This document shows positions 25,827 to 33,046 of a stretch of DNA of 64,000 nt, one piece after another. Origin of the DNA: CAWJKP01 sp963843465 (GTDB lineage Bacteria; Planctomycetota; Planctomycetia; Pirellulales; Thermoguttaceae); contig CAWJKP010000002.1 of assembly GCA_963843465.1 (NCBI GenBank), forward strand, positions 682,001 through 746,000. The letters are read 5' to 3'. Position numbers and translations under genes: made by a program. Numbering within the stretch: the first letter of the stretch is position 1; each line of letters begins with the position of its first letter. A model generated the notes under the pieces. The model was not told where the DNA came from. It did no database searches and saw nothing but the letters and a program-made list of their open reading frames with translations.

Positions 25827-26173
25827 CGCCCCCCCTGCTTCTTGGCCGCTGACGGCGCCAACTGGCCCACCGCCGCGCCGCACTTCTTGCAATAGCGGAT
25901 CCGCTCGCCGTCCGGCTGCCGGCGGGCACCGGTGCGGGTGGCCGCGCTGCAGGCCGGGCAGACCAGCATCACGTTGGAGAGCTGAATGCCCATTTCTTTC
26001 CGCAAGCGACCGCCCTGGGGGTTTTTCTGGCTGCGGCGGACGTGCTTGTGGACGGTGTTCACGCCCTCGATCACGATCTTCCCGGCCTTGCGGTCGACGT
26101 GGAGCACTTTGGCCCGCGTGCCGCTGTCGTCGCCGGTGATCACTTCCACGGTATCGTCGACTCGAATGTGCAT
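25799..26173 (-). CDS. rplX: Ribosomal protein L24 with zinc ribbon
   Basis: 124 residues from MHIRVDDTVEVITGDDSGTR (KOW motif). Cysteines in CPAC and, 22 residues on, CKKC form a zinc-ribbon seen in many L24 proteins. The ATG overlaps the rplN stop by one base (TAATG). The C-terminal GRRGEMRDKR and the stop are encoded by a short-period repeat. Confidence 0.96.
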   Translation of the reverse strand: MHIRVDDTVEVITGDDSGTRAKVLHVDRKAGKIVIEGVNTVHKHVRRSQKNPQGGRLRKEMGIQLSNVMLVCPACSAATRTGARRQPDGERIRYCKKCGAAVGQLAPSAAKKQGGRRGEMRDKR

Positions 26174-26541
26174 TACACCACCTCGCTGGCGAGGCTCACG
26201 ATCTTCATGAAGTTTCGCTCCCGCAGCTCGCGCGCCACCGCGCCGAAAATGCGCGTGCCGCGGGGGTTCTGGTCGTTGTCGATGATCACGGCCGCATTGC
26301 GGTCGAAGCGCACGTAGCTCCCGTCGGCCCGGCGAGTGGGCTGCGTGCAGCGGACGATTACCGCCTTGACCACGGCGCCTTTCTTGAAGTCGCTGCCGGG
26401 GATCACGGCCTTCACGCTGCAAACGATGACGTCGCCGATCCCGGCCGTCCGCCGCCGGCTGCCGCCCAGCACCTTGATGCAGTACAGTTCCTTGGCGCCG
26501 GTGTTGTCGGCCACGTCGAGCCGGCTTTGCATCTGGATCAT
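26173..26541 (-). CDS. rplN: Ribosomal protein L14
   Basis: 122 residues from MIQMQSRLDVADNTGAKELY; an upstream ATG at 26565 is less likely. Contains the conserved KGAVVKAVIVRCTQPTRRADGSYVRF in pieces and the end FMKIVSLASEVV. Forms part of the factor-binding region and bridge B5/B8. Confidence 0.98.
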   Translation of the reverse strand: MIQMQSRLDVADNTGAKELYCIKVLGGSRRRTAGIGDVIVCSVKAVIPGSDFKKGAVVKAVIVRCTQPTRRADGSYVRFDRNAAVIIDNDQNPRGTRIFGAVARELRERNFMKIVSLASEVV

Positions 26542-26568
26542 GATTCGCACCCAATTCGTTGACAACCA

Positions 26569-26662
26569 GTAGGGTGGGACAAGCTCGCGCCAGCGAGCGC
26601 CGGCCCACCAAATCTGCTCGTGGTGGGCCGGCGGCCGCCACGGCGGCCTTGTCCCACCCTAC
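26569..26662. repeat. Family A palindrome, copy 3
   Basis: 94 bp between rpsQ and rplN, inside the ribosomal operon, 28 nt upstream of the rplN start. Confidence 0.95.
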
Positions 26663-26693
26663 TTATGTTGGACAGTTGTTCCTTGGCCGGTCC

Positions 26694-27011
26694 TTACGGT
26701 TCCTGAGCGACCGCTTCGCCGCGCAACTCGGCCCGGGCCTGGGCCCGCAGGGCCGCCACGTCGATCAGCCGGCTCTTGGTCACGACCCGCACCAGCTTCC
26801 AACGCTTGAGCTTGGACAAAGGCCGGGACTCGATGATCTCCACCGTGTCGCCGCGGTGGGACTCGTTGTTCTCATCGTGGACGTAACAGACCGTGCGGCG
26901 GCGGAGGTACTTGCCGTACTTGGGGTCCTTCTCCAGGCGGGGAATCTCCACCCGCCGGGTCTTCGCCGTCTTGTCGCCGGTCACTACGCCGATTTCCACG
27001 CGTCTGGGCAT
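26694..27011 (-). CDS. rpsQ: Ribosomal protein S17
   Basis: 105 residues from MPRRVEIGVVTGDKTAKTRR. The OB fold is complete and the motif RGDTVEIIESRPLSKLKRWK is canonical. A C-terminal extension (VAALRAQARAELRGEAVAQEP) is longer than in E. coli. Confidence 0.97.
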   Translation of the reverse strand: MPRRVEIGVVTGDKTAKTRRVEIPRLEKDPKYGKYLRRRTVCYVHDENNESHRGDTVEIIESRPLSKLKRWKLVRVVTKSRLIDVAALRAQARAELRGEAVAQEP

Positions 27012-27057
27012 CTTAGGTTCTCTTTCAATTCTCCCCAATCTCATTTCCGAGGGCTCT

Positions 27058-27142
27058 GTAGGGGACGCCCTCCGTGGCGTTCCGCAGCCCGCGGGGAACG
27101 GCTATTCCGCGCTCCCGGAACGCCACGGAGGGCGTTCCCTAC
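27058..27142. repeat. Family C palindrome, copy 1 (GTAGGGGACGCCCTC...GAGGGCGTTCCCTAC)
   Basis: 85 bp in the rpmC-rpsQ gap; same length as the second copy at 32787. Confidence 0.95.
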
Positions 27143-27151
27143 AGGCGAAAG

Positions 27152-27382
27152 TCATGTTTCGGTCACTGTTTCCTGCTGATTCAGGGCCGCCTTCCGGGCC
27201 CGCTCGGTCTGAATGGTCTTCGCCCGGGCGATGATCAGGCGCTGCTTGCGCAGCTCGCTGGGGGCGTCCAGCCGCTCGGTCTGCGCCTGGAGGCGGAGGC
27301 GGAACAGGTGCTCCGTGCTCTCCTTGAGCGTCAATCCCAACTGCTCGTCGCTCATCTCGCGAAGTTCAGACGCCTTGGTCAT
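27152..27382 (-). CDS. rpmC: Ribosomal protein L29
   Basis: 76 residues, MTKASELREMSDEQLGLTLK, with the helical hairpin and the motif TERLDAPSELRKQRLIIARAK in pieces. Part of the tunnel-exit docking site for SRP and trigger factor. An upstream in-frame extension to 27496 is a family A element and not coding. Confidence 0.96.
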   Translation of the reverse strand: MTKASELREMSDEQLGLTLKESTEHLFRLRLQAQTERLDAPSELRKQRLIIARAKTIQTERARKAALNQQETVTET

Positions 27383-27419
27383 TGGTTTCTCCTCGATCTC
27401 ATGTCGCCCGGCGGGCAAG

Positions 27420-27517
27420 GTAGGGTGGGACAAGCTCGCGCCAGCGAGCGCCGGCCCACCAACCCCTTGGTCTCCTGGTGGGCCCGCGGCCGCCAAGGCG
27501 GCCTTGTCCCACCCTAC
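27420..27517. repeat. Family A palindrome, copy 4
   Basis: 98 bp between rplP and rpmC, 14 nt after the rplP stop. Confidence 0.95.
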
Positions 27518-27530
27518 AACTCGCTCACAC

Positions 27531-27938
27531 TCATATTGCCCGGCGGCGGACGAAGCGGACTTTCACCGGCATCTTGTGGGCCAACCGCGCAAAACACATC
27601 CGCGCGGCCTCCTCGGAGATCCCGCCGATCTCGAAGAGGATCGTCCCCGGCTTGACCACCGCGGCCCAGTATTCCGGCTCACCCTTGCCCTTGCCCATGC
27701 GGGTTTCCAAGGGGATGGAGGTGATCGGCTTGTGGGGGAAGATGCGGATGTAAAGCCGGCCTTCGGTCCGCAGGTACTGCTGCGCGGCGATACGTCCGGC
27801 CTCGATCGTCTGGGCGCTGATCCAGCCGCCCTGCTCGGCCTGCAGGCCGTAGTCGCCGAAGACCACGCGGTTGCCGCGGGTGGCATTACCTCTTATACGC
27901 CCTCTTTGGCTTTTTCGATGTTTTACTCGCTTCGGCAT
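27531..27938 (-). CDS. rplP: Ribosomal protein L16
   Basis: 135 residues from MPKRVKHRKSQRGRIRGNAT (an ATG 9 nt upstream, MALM, is equally possible). Contains FGDYGLQAEQGGWISAQTIE and the RMGKGKGEPEYWAAVVKPG loop that reaches the peptidyl-transferase centre. Its first 53 nt overlap the 3' end of rpsC in another frame. Confidence 0.97.
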   Translation of the reverse strand: MPKRVKHRKSQRGRIRGNATRGNRVVFGDYGLQAEQGGWISAQTIEAGRIAAQQYLRTEGRLYIRIFPHKPITSIPLETRMGKGKGEPEYWAAVVKPGTILFEIGGISEEAARMCFARLAHKMPVKVRFVRRRAI

Positions 27939-28602
27939 CAACGCCATCGGTCTGGTCCTCGCTATAAGTGCCCTGGTTGATCCAAACTTGGATGCCGATG
28001 TGGCCCTGGGCGATCCAAGCTTCGGTGAACCCGTAATCGATCTTCGCCCGCAGCGTCGACAGCGGGATCGAGCCGGCGATGGACTTCTCCCGCCGGGCCA
28101 TTTCCGCGCCGCCCAGCCGCCCGGCCAATTGGATCTTGATCCCCTTGGCCCCGGCCTCCATGGTAGTCTCCATGGCCCGCTTCATCGTGCGGCGGAAGCT
28201 GGCCCGTTTCGCAAGCTGCTCGGAGATGTCCTCGGCGACCAACTGCGCGACCACCTCGGGCCGGCTGATTTCCTCGATCTTGATGTTGATCCGGCGTCCG
28301 GTCATGTTCTGCAGCTCGTTCTGCAGCTCCTCGACGCGCTCGCCTTTGCGGCCGATCAACACGCCCGGCCGCGCCGAGAAGAGCGTCACCTTGACCTCGT
28401 CCCGGGTCCGCTCGATCTCGATCTTGGCGATCATCGGGTACATCGGCTTGCCGCCGCGGTCCTTGCGCTTTTTGACGAAGTCGCGGATCTTCTTGTCCTC
28501 GACCAGGAGATCGGCGAACTCCTGCTTCGAGGCGTACCAGCGGCTTTTCCAGCCTTCCATGATCCCCGTGCGAAACCCGACCGGATTGACTTTTTGACCC
28601 AT
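27886..28602 (-). CDS. rpsC: Ribosomal protein S3
   Basis: 238 residues from MGQKVNPVGFRTGIMEGWKS. The KH domain motif VLIGRKGERVEELQNELQNM and the C-terminal GFTEAWIAQGHIGIQVWIN are present. S3 forms the mRNA entry channel with S4 and S5. The last 17 codons (GVDAEASKTSKKPKRAYKR) overlap the start of rplP. Confidence 0.98.
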   Translation of the reverse strand: MGQKVNPVGFRTGIMEGWKSRWYASKQEFADLLVEDKKIRDFVKKRKDRGGKPMYPMIAKIEIERTRDEVKVTLFSARPGVLIGRKGERVEELQNELQNMTGRRINIKIEEISRPEVVAQLVAEDISEQLAKRASFRRTMKRAMETTMEAGAKGIKIQLAGRLGGAEMARREKSIAGSIPLSTLRAKIDYGFTEAWIAQGHIGIQVWINQGTYSEDQTDGVDAEASKTSKKPKRAYKR

Positions 28603-28624
28603 AGCCTTGCTTTCACCCCGTTGG

Positions 28625-28951
28625 TTATTCCAGTGCCACGCGAATGTGCGACAGCCGCCGCTTGAGCACGTCGGCCATGCCGCGGGCATGGGGCCGCATC
28701 CGCTTGAACATCGGCCCGCCGTCCACCCGCACGTCCACCACGATCAGGTCTGCCAGGTCCGGCGCCCGCCGGTCCTCCGCGTTGGCCAGCGCGCTACGGA
28801 TCACCTTCTCCAGCAGCCGGGCGCCGCGGTTGGGATGATAGCGCAGGATGTCCAAGGCCTCGTCGGCGAACTTCCCCCGAACCAAGTTCGCCAGCGGGCG
28901 GACTTTCCGCGCGCTGATGCGGGCAAACCGATGGACGGCCTCGTAAGCCAT
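28625..28951 (-). CDS. rplV: Ribosomal protein L22
   Basis: 108 residues, MAYEAVHRFARISARKVRPL, with the tunnel-loop region and the end MFKRMRPHARGMADVLKRRL. Normal length. The extended rpsS frame overlaps its 5' half, which is taken as artefactual. Confidence 0.98.
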   Translation of the reverse strand: MAYEAVHRFARISARKVRPLANLVRGKFADEALDILRYHPNRGARLLEKVIRSALANAEDRRAPDLADLIVVDVRVDGGPMFKRMRPHARGMADVLKRRLSHIRVALE

Positions 28952-28993
28952 GACCGCTTTCCTCCGCTACGCCTCTGCTGTTCTGACTCGCTC

Positions 28994-29095
28994 GTAGGCT
29001 GGGCTTTAGCCCGCCACCTCGAACTTCCCGCCCTTCCTCACACCCCTCGCACCGCTTCGCGCCGCGCCGTCTAGGCGGGCTAAAGCCCACCCTGC
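28994..29095. repeat. Family E palindrome, copy 1 (GTAGGCTGGGCTTTAGCCCGCC...)
   Basis: 102 bp with a long loop, arms GGGCTTTAGCCCGCC and GGCGGGCTAAAGCCC, between rpsS and rplV. It is translated if the rpsS frame is read as given. Confidence 0.9.
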
Positions 29096-29103
29096 TCGTT
29101 GCC

Positions 29104-29384
29104 TCAGGCCGGCACTTCTTGGCCGCCTTGCCGCCGTGCCCGCGGAAGGTCCGCGTGGGGGCGAACTCGCCCAACTTGTGGCCGACCATCTCTTCGCTCA
29201 CGAAGACCTTCATGTGGATCTTGCCGTTGTGGACCATGAACGTGTGGCCCACGAACTCGGGGACGATGGTGCAAGCCCGGGCCCAGGTCTTGATGGGCTG
29301 CTTGCTCCCCATGTCGTTCTGCTTTTCCACCTTGCGGAAAAGCTTGGGATCGACGAAGGGGCCTTTTTTCAGGGATCTGCTCAT
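29104..29384 (-). CDS. rpsS: Ribosomal protein S19 (stop displaced by apparent 1-nt deletion)
   Basis: MSRSLKKGPFVDPKLFRKVE through TRTFRGHGGKAAKK is complete S19 (about 91 residues). In the frame as given there is no stop there: translation would run on through the family E palindrome into rplV and end at 28794, giving 196 residues. A TGA in the next frame at 29104-29106 lies just where S19 should end, and adding one base near 29110 would restore it. I therefore place the end at 29104. S19 binds 16S rRNA in the 30S head with S13. Confidence 0.9.
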
Positions 29385-29419
29385 GTCGCTTACCGCCTGC
29401 TGGTCCTCTCGTTGCCGAA

Positions 29420-30282
29420 TTAAGTGCTGGGCAGCTTCAACTGGCCGTAGCGCCGCGACCGCCTTCGCCGGACGATGGCCCGGTTGGACGGCTTGCGGCG
29501 TTTGCGGGTGCGGCCGCCTTTGGCCAGCACGCCGGTGGGGCTGACGGGGTGACGGCCGCCCTTGGTGCGGCCTTCGCCGCCGCCGTGCGGGTGGTCGATG
29601 GGGTTCATGGCCGTTCCGCGGACGTGCGGGCGCCAGCCCAGCCAGCGGTTCCGCCCCGCCTTGCCGATCACGATGTTCATGTGTTCGGCGTTGCTGATGG
29701 CGCCGATGGTCGCCCGGCAGGTGGCGGGAACACGGCGGATTTCCCCGCTGGGGAGGTTGATCTGGGCCCAGTCGGCGTCGCGCGCGGCCAAGACGGCGCT
29801 GGCCCCGGCCGAACGGCAGAGCACGCCGCCGCGGCCCGGCTGCATCTCGATATTGTGGACGGTCATGCCCAAAGGGATCTCGGCCAGCGGCAAGCAGTTG
29901 CCCACGGCCGGGGCCGACCCCGAGCCGCTCAGCAGGGTCTGGCCCGCCCGGAGTCCCTCGGGCGCAGGATGTAGCGTTTCTCGCCGTCCTTGTAGTGCAA
30001 CAGGGCGATGCGGGCCGTGCGGTTGGGATCGTATTGGATCGAATCCACCAGCGCGGGGATGCCGTCCTTGTTGCGGCGGAAGTCGATCAAGCGGTACTTC
30101 CGCTTGTGGCCGCCGCCGCGATGCCGGGCGGTGATGTAACCCTGGTTGTTGCGCCCGCTGGAGCGCGGCTTGGCCACCAGCAGATGCTTGGGCGGCTTGC
30201 CGCCGGGCGTGAGCTCGGCGAAGTCGTTGACCGTGGCGCCGCGGCGGCCCGGCGTGGTCGGATTGTACTTGCGAATACCCAT
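29420..30282 (-). CDS. rplB: Ribosomal protein L2 (frameshifted in this sequence)
   Basis: The N-terminal part (MGIRKYNPTTPGRRGATVND ... DGEKRYILRP) reads from 30282 and breaks into a stop at 29929. The rest, from PEGLRAGQTLLSGSGSAPAV to the end at 29420, is in the next frame and contains the catalytic-centre loop MNPIDHPHGGGEGRTKGGRH with its essential His. Adding one G in CTGCGCCCGAG near 29968 restores ILAPEGL. L2 is essential for subunit association and peptidyl transfer, so a truly broken single copy is not credible. Spacing and order (rplW-rplB-rpsS) are normal. Confidence 0.96.
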
Positions 30283-30312
30283 CGTGGTCGGCTTTCTTAG
30301 CGGTCGGCTTCC

Positions 30313-30624
30313 TTAGAAGAAGTTGATCCGGTGCTCTTTGTCCAGCGTAACGATCGCTTTCTTCCAGTCCTGGGTGTGGCCCACGCGATTCTTGGTCCGC
30401 CGCGGCTTCCCCTTGCGGTTCTGGGTGTTCACCCGGACCACCTTCACGTCGAACAACTGCTGCACCGCCCGGCGGATATCGTCCTTCGTGGCCAGCTTGT
30501 TCACCTCGAAAGCGTAAGCATTGTACCGCTCCGCCTTGTGGAACCCTTTCTCGGTAACCAGCGGGCGGAAGATCACCTGGTGGGGATCGAGCACAATCGC
30601 GGTATTGGCGGCCGTTTGTGTCAT
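30313..30624 (-). CDS. rplW: Ribosomal protein L23
   Basis: 103 residues with VIFRPLVTEKGFHKAERYNA and the loop TQNRKGKPRRTKNRVGHTQD that lies at the tunnel exit. Full length. Confidence 0.98.
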   Translation of the reverse strand: MTQTAANTAIVLDPHQVIFRPLVTEKGFHKAERYNAYAFEVNKLATKDDIRRAVQQLFDVKVVRVNTQNRKGKPRRTKNRVGHTQDWKKAIVTLDKEHRINFF

Positions 30625-30628
30625 GGTG

Positions 30629-30653
30629 GTAGGTCCCGCCTGCCGGGCGGGAC
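30629..30653. repeat. Family D hairpin, copy 2 (GTAGGTCCCGCC...GGCGGGAC)
   Basis: 25 nt in the rplD-rplW gap; begins with GTAG on the plus strand. Confidence 0.85.
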
Positions 30654-30661
30654 TTTCTTGG

Positions 30662-31348
30662 TTAAGGGTTGGTCACCGTTCCGTCCGGCAGACGCGACGT
30701 ATTGGTCGCAGTCCCGTCCGGCAGACGGGACCTACTGGCCCGCAGCGCGTCCAACGCGCCGGTGGTCAACAACAGCCGCCGGGGATGGAGCACCGCCAGG
30801 GCGTTGAGCTCGGCCACCGGCAGCACCGTCACGTCGGCCAGGTTGCGAATGCTCTTGTAGAGGTTTACGTCGTGACGCTCGACGGCCACCAGGAGCCGGC
30901 CCTCGATCTTCAGGGCCTTGAGGATCTTGGCCACCTGGCCCGTCTTCGGCTCGCTGAAGGTCAACTCATCGATCAAGGTCACTTCATTGTCTTTCAGCCG
31001 CGAGGCCAAGGCCATGCGGGTGGCCACGCGAAGCGCCTTCCTCGGCAGCCGGTAGGAGAAATCGCGGGGATTCTTCGCATGGGCGTGACCGCCCCCGACG
31101 CGGATCGGACTCCGCCGCGAGCCCGCGCGGGCGTTGCCCGTCCCCTTCTGCCGGTACATCTTCTTGGTCGTGCCGGCAACGTCGTGCCGCGACTTGCTCT
31201 TGAACGTCCCCTGGCGGCGATTGGCCTGATACATCACCACCGCGTCGTGCAACAACTGCTTGCTGATCCGCGGGGCCAGCTCGGCCGGGTCGATCTCGTA
31301 GCTGCCGACCTCCGCCCCATCGCGGTTGTAAATGGGCAAAGTTGCCAT
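30662..31348 (-). CDS. rplD: Ribosomal protein L4 with repeat-encoded tail
   Basis: 228 residues. The L4 core includes MYRQKGTGNARAGSRRSPIR (tunnel loop) and ends at LLLTTGALDALRA, about residue 204. The last 24 residues contain SRLPDGT twice and are the translation of the family D hairpins at 30680-30734. L4 lines the exit tunnel and in some bacteria attenuates the S10 operon. Confidence 0.96.
   Translation of the reverse strand: MATLPIYNRDGAEVGSYEIDPAELAPRISKQLLHDAVVMYQANRRQGTFKSKSRHDVAGTTKKMYRQKGTGNARAGSRRSPIRVGGGHAHAKNPRDFSYRLPRKALRVATRMALASRLKDNEVTLIDELTFSEPKTGQVAKILKALKIEGRLLVAVERHDVNLYKSIRNLADVTVLPVAELNALAVLHPRRLLLTTGALDALRASRSRLPDGTATNTSRLPDGTVTNP
30680..30734. repeat. Family D hairpins, copy 3 (two tandem units)
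   Basis: Two units of GT(T/C)CCGTCCGGCAGACG(C/G)GAC, the second ending in CCTAC. Both are inside the 3' end of rplD. Confidence 0.85.
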
Positions 31349-31378
31349 GGCTTGTTGCGTCTTCTTGCAAAAGTGGGG

Positions 31379-32101
31379 TTACTTGGCGGTCTCGTCGGCG
31401 GGAAGCTTGGGGACGGGAAGCTTGTTGGTGACGCGGAGCACCACATACCCTCCGTTGGGGCCGGGTACCGCACCCTGGACCAACAGCAGATTATTCTCCG
31501 CGTCGATCCGTACCAGGGGGATATTACGGGCGGTGCAGCGGGCGGCGCCCAACTGGCCGGCCATCCGGTGGCCCTTGAAGACGTGGTGCGGATCGGTATT
31601 GCAACCGATCGAGCCCGGATGGCGGTGAACCTTCTTCACGCCGTGAGAGGCCCGCTGGCCGTGGAAATTATGGCGTTTCATCACGCCGGCCGTGCCGCAG
31701 CCCTTGCTCGTGCCGATAACGTCCACCGCCTTGACGTTGGCGAAGGTTTCGACGTTGATCACCTGGCCGACGGAGAACCCCTCGATGGGGAGACGGAATT
31801 CGCGGACGAAACGCTTGGGCTCGCAACCGGCCTTGGGCAGCACGGCTAAGCCCGCGGTAGAGCGACCCCTTTGGCGTTTGCTATCGAGCTTGGCGACGTG
31901 CCCTCGCTGGCTGCGGGAGGCGAGACGACGCGGCTTGTCCAGAAAGCCCAGTTGCACGGCCTCATACCCGTCGCGCTCCTTCGTCTTGAGTTGAAGGACG
32001 TGACAGGGACCTGCTTCAATCACCGTGACCGGGATGACGTCGCCCGTCGCATCGTAAACCTGCGTCATCCCGACCTTTCGGCCGAGTAACCCGATAGTCA
32101 T
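31379..32101 (-). CDS. rplC: Ribosomal protein L3
   Basis: 240 residues, MTIGLLGRKVGMTQVYDATG, with the peptidyl-transferase extension GTAGVMKRHNFHGQRASHGV and HRHPGSIGCNTDPHHVFKGH. A Lys/Pro tail follows the core. Standard position after rpsJ. Confidence 0.98.
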   Translation of the reverse strand: MTIGLLGRKVGMTQVYDATGDVIPVTVIEAGPCHVLQLKTKERDGYEAVQLGFLDKPRRLASRSQRGHVAKLDSKRQRGRSTAGLAVLPKAGCEPKRFVREFRLPIEGFSVGQVINVETFANVKAVDVIGTSKGCGTAGVMKRHNFHGQRASHGVKKVHRHPGSIGCNTDPHHVFKGHRMAGQLGAARCTARNIPLVRIDAENNLLLVQGAVPGPNGGYVVLRVTNKLPVPKLPADETAK

Positions 32102-32204
32102 CGTACTTGCCTTCCCAACGTCGCCCGCGGGAGTAGTCCTGCCCGAGGCAGAAGCTTACCCGCTGAGCTTCCGGTGCATAGGATAATCTCGAGGAATCCT
32201 CAAC

Positions 32205-32540
32205 CTAGCTTCTGTGGCGGCTGGACGCCTTGATCTTGATGTCAACGCCGGCCGGGAGACTGAGCTTGTTCAATGCCTCGATGGTTTTGGCGGTGGCCTG
32301 CATGATGTCGATCAGGCGTTTGTGGGTCCTGATCTCGAATTGCTGCCGCGCCTTCTTGTCTACGTGCGGACTGGAGAGCACCGTATAGCGCTCGATCCGC
32401 GTCGGCAACGGAATGGGACCGTGCACGACCGAGCCGGTGCGCTTCGCCGTGTCGACAATCTCGCCGGCACTCTGGTCCAGCACAGCGTGATCGTAGGCCT
32501 CCATCCGGATACGGATAACCTCACTCGACTGACCAGACAC
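32205..32540 (-). CDS. rpsJ: Ribosomal protein S10
   Basis: 111 residues, IRIRMEAYDHAVLDQSAGEI and GPIPLPTRIERYTVLSSPHV. First gene of the cluster; tuf, fusA and rpsG are not next to it. The operon promoter should lie in 32541-33000, which is filled with palindromes. Confidence 0.98.
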   Translation of the reverse strand: MSGQSSEVIRIRMEAYDHAVLDQSAGEIVDTAKRTGSVVHGPIPLPTRIERYTVLSSPHVDKKARQQFEIRTHKRLIDIMQATAKTIEALNKLSLPAGVDIKIKASSRHRS

Positions 32541-32726
32541 GCGTCGCCTCCCAAGTTCCCATAGGTTGTCGCTGTCGCCCTAGGTTGCCGCTGCCAAGAC
32601 CGCCGACTTGCCAAAGACGCTCATCTGCTAGCCGCAAAACGGGAAACCAGGAATCCTATATCCTTTCGGTTCGCCTGTCAACGGCCCGCTAACGGAAAAT
32701 CGAGAAATCCCTTATCCCCCTTGCCG

Positions 32727-32751
32727 GTAGGTCCTGCCTGCCGGGCAGGAC
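32727..32751. repeat. Family D hairpin, copy 4 (GTAGGTCCTGCC...GGCAGGAC)
   Basis: 25 nt, GTAG-initiated, upstream of rpsJ. Confidence 0.85.
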
Positions 32752-32786
32752 TCAGGCAGCCGGCAGGAAGAAGACTACCCACCACT

Positions 32787-32871
32787 GTAGGGAACGCCCT
32801 CTGTGGCGTTCCGGGAGCGGGGAAAAACGTCCAGCCATCCCCCGCGGAACGCCACAGAGGGCGTTCCCTAC
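32787..32871. repeat. Family C palindrome, copy 2 (GTAGGGAACGCCCTC...GAGGGCGTTCCCTAC)
   Basis: 85 bp; arms of about 31 nt around a loop of about 22 nt. Confidence 0.95.
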
Positions 32872-32919
32872 AGCGGTTCAGCGCTTTGGGTAACGCAATT
32901 CCTGCTCGCTGCCTTCGGT

Positions 32920-32944
32920 GGTCCCGCTCGGCAAGCGGGACCTA
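32920..32944. repeat. Family D hairpin, copy 5 (GTCCCGCTCGGCAAGCGGGACCTAC)
   Basis: 25 nt, identical to copy 1 at 10569. Confidence 0.9.
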
Positions 32945-33046
32945 CTATCGCAGTTTACCCAGTCTCCCAGGTCAACCGTTTTCCCGCCCGGAAATTCTAC
33001 GAAATCGGTAGAGTCGATCGTGAGTTTGGCCGATGGATAGAACACC

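Larger units (their letters stand above)
32541..33046. other. Leader region of the ribosomal cluster, repeat-filled, no gene
   Basis: Holds family D hairpins at 32727-32751 and 32920-32944 and the family C palindrome at 32787-32871. A promoter for rpsJ (minus) and one for the gene at 33047 (plus) are expected here, but no clear boxes were identified. Confidence 0.5.

Noticed and set aside
27152..27496. L29 with a 38-residue N-terminal extension
   Set aside because: The extension is the translation of a family A element; MTKASEL at 27382 is the normal start.
29929..30282. A separate 117-residue L2-like protein
   Set aside because: The remaining part of L2 continues in the next frame directly after it; one added base joins them, so it is not an independent gene.
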